From: Hippophae tibetana
Taxonomy: Eukaryota > Streptophyta > Magnoliopsida > Rosales > Elaeagnaceae
Direction of reading: 5' to 3'
Length of the DNA: 64,000 nucleotides
NCBI GenBank assembly: GCA_037013495.1
Contig: CM072810.1
Coordinates: 83,002,449-83,066,448 of the forward strand
Position 1 is the first letter of the stretch. Each line of letters begins with the position of its first letter. Below are positions 57,561-64,000 of this stretch, piece after piece. The notes under the pieces are model-generated. The model was not told the DNA's origin. It saw only the letters and a list, made by a program, of their open reading frames with translations, and did not search any database. A program made the position numbers and the translations under genes.

Positions 57561-58265
57561 AAGAATGATACAGAATGAGAATATATTGCAAAGGTACCAT
57601 ATGCAAATATGGTTGGTAGCTTGATGTATGCAATGATGTGTACAAGACCTGACATTTCACATGTGGTTGGTGTTGTAAGCAGGTACATGCATGATCCTGG
57701 TAAAGGACATTGGTTGGCTGTGAAATGGATTCTACAATATATTATAAATACTATAGATGTTGGTTTAGTATTTCAGTAGAATAATACCGTTGGTCAATGT
57801 GCAGTCAGATATTATGATTCCGACTATGCAGGAGATTTAGATAAGCGTCGATCAACTACTGGTTATGTGTTTACTCTTGCTAGAGCACTAGTTAGTTGGA
57901 AGTCTACCTTGTAGTCCATAGTTTCTTTGTCTACTACAGAGGTAGAGTATATGACAGTTACAAAGGCTGTGAAAGAAGCTATTTGGTTACGAGGTTTGCT
58001 TGAAGACTTAGGAGTTGGTCAAAAACATATTAAGGTGTTTTGTGATAGTCAGAATGCTATTCATTTAGCAAGGAACCAAGTCTACCATGCACATACAAAG
58101 CACATTGACGTTCGTTATCATTTCGTGCGTGAGATTATTGAAAAATGTGGAGTATTAGTTCAGAAGATCAGTACTACAGATAATCCCGCAAATATGATGA
58201 CCAAGGTGGTAACAACAATCAAGTTCAACCATTGTCTAAACTTGATTAACATTCTGCAAATTTGA
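57560..58265 (+). pseudogene. Copia RNase H of the 54-58.7 kb element
   Basis: MVGSLMYAMMCTRPDISHVV, then [20 protein letters not shown] (with catalytic Asp), a stop at SWKSTL, then frame 57927-58265: STTEVEYMTVTKAVKEAIWL, DSQNAIHLARN and HTKHIDVRYHFVREII. Apart from three stops the domain is well kept. It ends 60 bp before the polypurine tract. Confidence 0.92.
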
Positions 58266-58338
58266 ATTGGCACTGGCGTCACTGATATAGTGATTAAAGG
58301 AATCATTTAAGAATTACTAAGTTGCTAAGGTGGAGATT

Positions 58339-58749
58339 TGTTATATAGCTCCTTAGTGAGCAAATTAGAAAAGTCTCACATTGGTTAGTAATGAAGATGG
58401 GTGTTGAATTTGGGACTATAAATAAAGCCCTCCTTCACCATTTGTAAAACATCTTAAAATTTATAAATTTTTCTCTCTTTTGTAAGGGTAATTGATTAGC
58501 TCAATTTTGCTCAATTAGTTGTAATTTAGAGTTCATCCATTTAGAGATAGTGGAAGTGGTTAACGACGCCCGAGAACCTAGGTAACATTTATACCAAACC
58601 TCGTTAAATTTATGGTGTTATTATTTTTATGTTTTAATATTTCTATCTCAATATTTGCTTTAATTTATTTTAATATTATATTTTTAATAATATTATTTTA
58701 TTGAGTTAGTTTAAATTCTATTTATTTAAATCATAAATGAATCTTAACA
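58339..58749 (+). repeat. 3' LTR of the 54-58.7 kb copia element
   Basis: Aligns with 53958-54405. TATAAATA at 58417-58424. It lacks the approximately 37-bp tail found in the 5' LTR. Confidence 0.93.
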
Positions 58750-58754
58750 ATATA

Positions 58755-61700
58755 TATATATATATAGAGTTATAATTGTTAATTGGACTTGTTGACAGCT
58801 AAAGTTTAGGTAGTTGGATCTGCAGTTGCAAGTAAGTCATTACAATTAAAAAATCTATGTCATTGAAATTTAGAATTATACTTATGTGATTATTTGATAA
58901 CTATTTATGTATTCGCCAAGATCCCCATTTGGAGTTTCCATGGTGGAATGTTAAATACATATTACCAGAGATTAACGAGGAGCAAATTGATCATTTACCA
59001 ATTAGGACTTTGTGGTCCTCGATTTTATCACTGGGGGAGAAAGTCCTCCTAGGGGACGGGATGGGACTGATAATTACCTCCTGGATCTGCCAATTTCAAA
59101 TCCCCATTTTCTTATAATTTTTTTTTTAAGAATATTATATATTTGTACAATTTTAGAGTTGAATATAATGAATTTTAGTAAAATAAAAATAAAAATAATA
59201 TTCTTATTATCAAATTTGATATAATAATATATGATACAACAATTATTATAATGATGGTTAAATAAAAAATTTATTTATAGCTATAATTTATGTTTTAAAT
59301 TTAAACCTATTAGATTTAATTACATAATAAATAAATATTTTAAAAATTTAAGGATAATTTTTATTATAGATTTAATAAATATTAATTTATTTATTAGTGA
59401 AGAATCTTTGAAACCGTAAAAAATCAAAACCTCCAACGAAGAATCCTATCCTTGTCTTCGTAATAATAAGAGATTGGGATATATTTTCACCCAGCCTAGT
59501 CGTTAACATCACTAATCTTGATAAGCTTCTGAATTTAATTAGGGCCATACGAATCAATAATTTTTGAATAAGTTATTGTTTGAAATCCATACATAATTAA
59601 ATTATGAGGTGTTATTTGTTACTCATTTTTGTTGTTATTTTCTGTTAGTTATTTAATTTTTTTTTTATTTTACATAAAAAGTAATTAATTTTAAATTTTA
59701 TTGATTTGATATATCACGACATAATATAACTCAAAAACAATAAATATTTTATCTTAAATTATACTAAAAGAATAAAACCTTAAAAGAACACCACATAAAT
59801 GAAAATTAAAGTTAACAAAATCAGACGGTGACACACAATAATCATAACTGCATGTGGCTACCATGTAGCCATAATAGTGGTGTCCCATGACACAAGGGGA
59901 TCTAATGATATAGGTCATGCATGAAAAATCTTAGATATAACATATTATATATCTTTAAACGATTCGTTGATCACGTCTCCTACATCTTATACATTTTTAT
60001 TTTTATTAAAAACTAAGTTTGAATAACTCTATTCCATTGTATATCTGCATCCTATTGTATAAAAGATTATCTCTTCGTGTATATATCTGGTCGTCCCTTT
60101 GGATATTTTGTACAGTTTGCATCGAAAACCCCTCAAATCTTGAATCTTGAATGTCTTTGATTGTTCAAGTCACAACGAAATCCACTTGAGATAATTGGAT
60201 TTCAGTTGTCACAGAATTCAATTTATACATGGTCTCTTTATTCAAGTAATAGAATTTTATTAATTTCAATTTCAATTTGAGATGTTAAGGCTTGATAAGT
60301 TCTATTAAATAAAATTTCCAATGACTTAGTACCAAAAAAATAAATAAATAAAATATCAAATGAATGATATTATACTAAATGTACAAAATGCAAAGTATAT
60401 TACTATCAACCATGTTTTGATGTTTTTTTTTATATATATTCTGTTTTTTAGTAGAATATGTATTAGTGAGTTTCATCTAGATAAATAATGCTCTTGTTGT
60501 ATTTTTCAGATCTAAGTATGAATGAAATATTTTTCGATTTTTATCAAAATAAAATAAATAAAAGAAATATAATAACTCAAATTCCTTATTTGTTATACTA
60601 TTATTAATGTAAAGGATATAAAGGTAATTTTAAACTGTTAAAAACATATAATTACAAAGACAAAATGTTAAGAAAAAAGACTTGACACACTTGCATCGGC
60701 AAGATTAGCTATTGATCAAAGGAAAAAAAAAGGGGCTTTGTACCTCTATTTTTCATACAAAAAACCCATAAAACTGTTCCCAAATTTGTTTTTAATCCAA
60801 ATTACAAGCTTATATTCACAACAACAACCTAAGGGGAGTCTGTTACACTGACATAAGTTTGTAAAAAATGTAATTAATCTAATACATTTCATTGAAAAGG
60901 TGCAATTAATCATATACCAATTAACCATATATTTACTTTTTGTTTTTGAATTTGTGATTTGTAATTTTAAAAAGTAAATTTTATAATTATATCATTAAAT
61001 GAACCAATATTTAATCTGTTTTTAGTAAACATATTTTAATTTAATTTTAGGACTATATTGGGAAAATGAGCATAAAAATTTATTTTCAATGCTCACCTAC
61101 CAAACACCATTAACAGTATCCACAAAAACCACTAACCTTTCTTTCCCATCTATTCTAGAATTTCTTCTTCCCTGTTCTCTCTCTCCACATCATTTAGTTG
61201 ATTTCAGAGAGAAGAAACGTGGCCAGGTTTGATCTCCATAAACATCTCTAATTGCCACTATGATGACAGTTTTTCTTAACAATAGTTGGACACCTGCAAA
61301 TAAAATTCCACAACACCTTCTACTCTTTTTTCAGAATCCATTTTGGGATGGTGATGGAGATAAATGATTAATTTTTTAGTGAGTGTGATTTAAGTTTTAC
61401 TTAAGAGAAATGTTATATAAGTGGGAACATAAGGAGGGTGTTAAAGAGCAAGAAAAGGCTATTTAAATGAAAGAAAAAGGCTTAATCAATAACTTAATCT
61501 TTGGGAGGAAATGTTAAGAAATCATGTTTTTTATTTTTATTTTCTAATCTTTCTTTTATATTTAGTGTTGAGATATTTTTACTCTTCAATGTGCAAGTCA
61601 CGTGATATTCAAATATTCAATTTTGTGTATTTTGATATTCCAGTGATACTGTTTAATGGTAAATTAACTTTTACAAACAATCTGAATAACGAAGGTTCAA

Positions 61701-61933
61701 TAACAAAAATATACGGCTTGGACTAAATTGCTGGTATGAACAAATTATGGTACTTCTTTATTTAATAGGGCAACAAAATCAATTACTTTTTTTTATAAAA
61801 GAATGGTAAAAGTTATGTAATTATTTATCAAATTAGATTAGTATAAAATTATTATTTTATAAAATAAATGTTAATGGATTTTTTTATAAAGATAATAAAT
61901 TTATATTATTTTATTTAAAAGATTAAAACCATT
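58755..61933. other. AT-rich intergenic DNA, no gene recognised
   Basis: Starts with the (TA)n tract next to the copia insertion. At 58910-59110 is a GC-richer patch with ATCCCCATTT and GGGGACGGGATGGG that may come from a small repeat. 61060-61330 is pyrimidine-rich (CTCTCTCTCC) and has the look of an untranslated region, but no following frame is convincing. Frames 58929-59224, 60746-60928 and 61511-61726 show no similarity. Confidence 0.5.
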
Positions 61934-62262
61934 TGTTATGGACAAAAATAACAAAGTTTCCATGTACCCCTTCAATCATTTAAAAAAAACGATATCTTGC
62001 TTATTTTCCTTTTTAAATCGAAATCCAATCTATGTGAAAGTTAAATTTTTGATTAAGCTTGGATTTAGCCTTAAGATAGCTGTGAATAATCCCAATTGTT
62101 TAGAAATTTCATTTTTTGTTTTCAATTTGCTCTCTACCATGATGATAGGAGTGGTAGACGTACATAGTAGGTTTATGTTCTTTCTTTATTCATGTAACTC
62201 TTTAAAAGTTGGTTTAGCTTTTGATTTCAATAACAATTTTAATCTTCATCTCAAATTTCACA
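61934..62262 (+). repeat. Possible short 5' LTR of the last copia element
   Basis: The primer site directly after 62262 requires an LTR ending there (TTTCACA). A TGTTATGG start at 61934 would give a 329-bp LTR, but the matching 3' LTR is outside the window, so the start is a guess. The 124-codon frame at 61938-62312 overlaps the LTR and the primer site and is not a gene. Confidence 0.35.
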
Positions 62263-62264
62263 TT

Positions 62265-62277
62265 TGGTATAAGAGTC
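62265..62277 (+). other. Primer binding site of the last copia element
   Basis: TGGTATAAGAGTC is the Met-type primer site with two changes, 63 bp before the gag ATG at 62341. Confidence 0.75.
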
Positions 62278-62340
62278 ATCTCATAAGGCTTCAACCCTAC
62301 TTGAAGTCATAGCTTTCTAATTGTGTGATTTTCTTGTCAA

Positions 62341-62575
62341 ATGGCAGCTAAAGGTTTTGTTCAACCCATAATCCCAGGGTTCGATAGACACTACGATCAC
62401 TGGAGCATGCTCATGAAATTTTTTCTATGTTCAAAGGAACTTTGGGGTTTGATTGAGACTGGGGTTCTTGTAGCAACAGTAGGCGTTGAATCTACTAAAT
62501 GACAGAAGAAGGTAATTGACGATCTAAGACTGAAAGATCTAAAAGCAAAAAATTATCTATTTCAAGCTATTGATC
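62341..62575 (+). pseudogene. Copia gag fragment of the last element
   Basis: MAAKGFVQPIIPGFDRHYDH and WSMLMKFFLCSKELWGLIET form the UBN2 gag start with the conserved Trp residues. A stop replaces an expected Trp/Arg codon near 62500, and LKDLKAKNYLFQAIDRS follows. Here the similarity jumps directly into the last part of integrase, so nearly all of gag, the zinc knuckle, the protease and most of the integrase have been deleted. Confidence 0.85.
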
Positions 62576-63190
62576 GCTCTAAATAGAAGTCCAACAATTT
62601 CAGTGAAACATATGACTCCTAAAGAGGCATGGAGCGAATCAAAACCTTCAGTGGATTATTTTAGGGTATTTGGTTGTGTATCATATGCCCATATACCAGA
62701 CAAGAAAAAACAAAGTTGGAAGACAAGAATATACGCTATGTTTTACTTGGAGTCAACAAGGAATCTAAAGCTACAGATTGTATGATCCAATCTAAAAAAG
62801 GATTCTGATCAACATGGACGTAGTATTTGAGGTGGATAAGAGCTGGGACTGGGATGAGAAACATAAGGAGGAGATTTTAGCTAATCTGGAATGGGGAGAG
62901 GATGAATAATCTACTATAGAAGCTGAACCAGATGGAAACAACTCAAAAGGTATTGATGTCCTCAGTGAAACTTCAGTAGATGGGGTAGAACATGATGTTC
63001 CATCTGACTCCTCAGAAGAAAACTCAAACGATTCAAATGAAAGAAGAACTAGAAAGCCTCCAATATGGATGATGAATTATGTCAATGGAGAAGGTCTTTC
63101 TTCTGAGGAAGATGTAGCTCATTTAGTTATGTTTGTGGACAGTGATCCACTGGTGTATACTGATGCAATAAAGAGTACTAGATAGAGGAA
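62570..63190 (+). pseudogene. Integrase C-terminal part and linker of the last copia element
   Basis: Frame 62570-62785 reads IALNRSPTISVKHMTPKEAW, YFRVFGCVSYAHIPDKKK, the standard end of copia integrase. After a frame change it continues with MDVVFEVDKSWDWD and an acidic Ser/Asp-rich linker (SSEENSNDSNERRTRKPPIW), with stops at about 62908 and 63182. Confidence 0.85.
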
Positions 63191-64000
63191 AGCCATGGAC
63201 TTAGGGATGAAAGCTATTAAGAGAAATGATACTTGGGAATTAATAAACCTACTGAGAAGAGGGAAAAAGATTAGGGTGAAGTGGGTCTACAAAACAAAGT
63301 TAAATGAGAATGGAAAGGTTGACAAGTATAAGGCCAGGTTAGTTGCAAAAGGATACAATCTGCAACATGGTATGGACTATGCTGAGGTTTTTGCACTTGT
63401 AGCTCGGTTAGACACTATTCGAATGGTAATCTCTCTTGTTTCCCAGAGTGAGTGGCCACTTTACCAATTGGATGTGAAATCGACCTTCTTACATGGTGAG
63501 CTAAGTGAGGATATGTTTGTAGAGCAACCTCTAGGCTATGTCACTAAAGGAGAAGAACACAAGGTGTACAAACTTAAGAAGGCCCTTTATGGACTTAAAC
63601 AGGCACCTCGAGCATGGTACAGTCGCATAGAAAGTTACTTCATGAGTAAAGGTTTCTAGAAGTGTCCTTATGAACACACTTTGTTCACCAAGTTATCTGC
63701 AGAAGGTAAAATCCTTATAATATACCTTTACATGGATGATCTTGTGTTTACTGGAAATGATGAGTCAATGTTTGTTAGATTTAAGAAATCTATGATGGAT
63801 GAGTTTGAGATGAAAAATCTTGGCAAGATGAAGTATTTTTTAGGTATTAAGGTAGTACAAGCATCCAAAGGAATTTTTATTGGTCAAAGAAAATATGCTC
63901 AGGAATTACTAGAATGGTTTGAAATGGGTGAATGCAATCCGGTTCACAATCCAATTGTCCCTGGTCTCAAACTTTTAGAGGATGAGCAAGGAATGAAAGT
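63191..64000 (+). pseudogene. Copia reverse transcriptase of the last element (cut by window edge)
   Basis: Frame 63195-63659: AIKRNDTWELINL, VKWVYKTKLNENGKVDKYKA, YQLDVKSTFLHGELSEDMFV and LKKALYGLKQAPRAWYSRIE. A stop at 63657 follows KGF. It then continues in the same frame with YLYMDDLVFTGND (catalytic YMDD at 63729-63740 in place of the usual YVDD) and MKNLGKMKYFLGIKV, to the window end. This is the best preserved stretch of the element. Confidence 0.92.

Larger units (their letters stand above)
53958..58749 (+). mobile_element. Complete Ty1/copia element (Tnt1/Tork-like), defective
   Basis: LTRs 53958-54405 and 58339-58749 start TGTTATATAGCTCCTTAGTG and end AACA. Primer site TGGTATCAGAGCT at 54408-54420 is perfect; polypurine tract AAGGTGGAGAT at 58327-58337. 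ATATA flanks both sides (53953-53957 and 58750-58754). Gag and pol are in copia order, but the zinc knuckle and protease active site are deleted and many stops have appeared. The LTRs are short and still similar, except that the 5' LTR has about 37 bp more near its end. Confidence 0.94.

Noticed and set aside
61938-62312. 124-codon frame
   Set aside because: It overlaps the presumed LTR end and the primer site of the last copia element and has no protein similarity.

Overview
The window is nuclear DNA of a flowering plant, most likely a eudicot. It is very AT-rich, has spliced gene structure with GT-AG introns, and carries plant LTR-retrotransposon lineages, endogenous pararetrovirus (Caulimoviridae) sequence, and hAT and CACTA DNA transposons. 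I cannot name the species. No rRNA, tRNA or CRISPR feature was recognised.

Only one host gene is recognisable: NRPB10/RPABC5, the small zinc-binding subunit shared by nuclear RNA polymerases, on the minus strand at 7994-9040. Three exons are intact and in frame, but the first coding exon (12 codons, with half of the zinc site) is not visible upstream, where a large block of foreign DNA begins about 1.3 kb away.

Layout. 1-3195: 5' LTR and start of a minus-strand Ty1/copia-related element with no visible coding part. 3.2-10.3 kb: AT-rich DNA, one inverted-repeat element and the NRPB10 gene. 10.3-33.5 kb: a head-to-tail array of decayed pararetrovirus units. Unit 1 (about 10.3-17 kb) has its 3' non-coding part broken by a CACTA-like element. 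Unit 2 (18.78-33.1 kb) contains a complete minus-strand copia element (20534-26008), a small hAT-like element (27234-27860) and a solo LTR (28572-30294). Unit 3 keeps only its primer site and leader (33178 to about 33450). Gene order in the units is movement protein, coat protein with zinc knuckle, protease, reverse transcriptase, RNase H, then a second reading frame starting with what looks like a viroplasmin/RNase-H1-type hybrid-binding domain. 34.5-40.7 kb: a minus-strand Athila-like Ty3/gypsy relict without integrase. 41240-42392: solo LTR with a perfect 5-bp target duplication. 43885-51556: a complete LTR element of the same family that has gag but no pol. 52121-53388: non-autonomous hAT element with a perfect 8-bp target duplication. 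53958-58749: complete Tnt1/Tork-like copia element with decayed gag-pol and an internal deletion. 58.8-61.9 kb: AT-rich DNA with nothing recognised. About 61.9 kb to the end: another copia element, internally deleted and cut by the window edge.

Almost every coding stretch outside NRPB10 is a broken transposon or viral remnant. The value of the window lies in the nesting history, in the conserved parts of the pararetrovirus second frame, in a gag-only LTR family, and in the incomplete polymerase-subunit gene.
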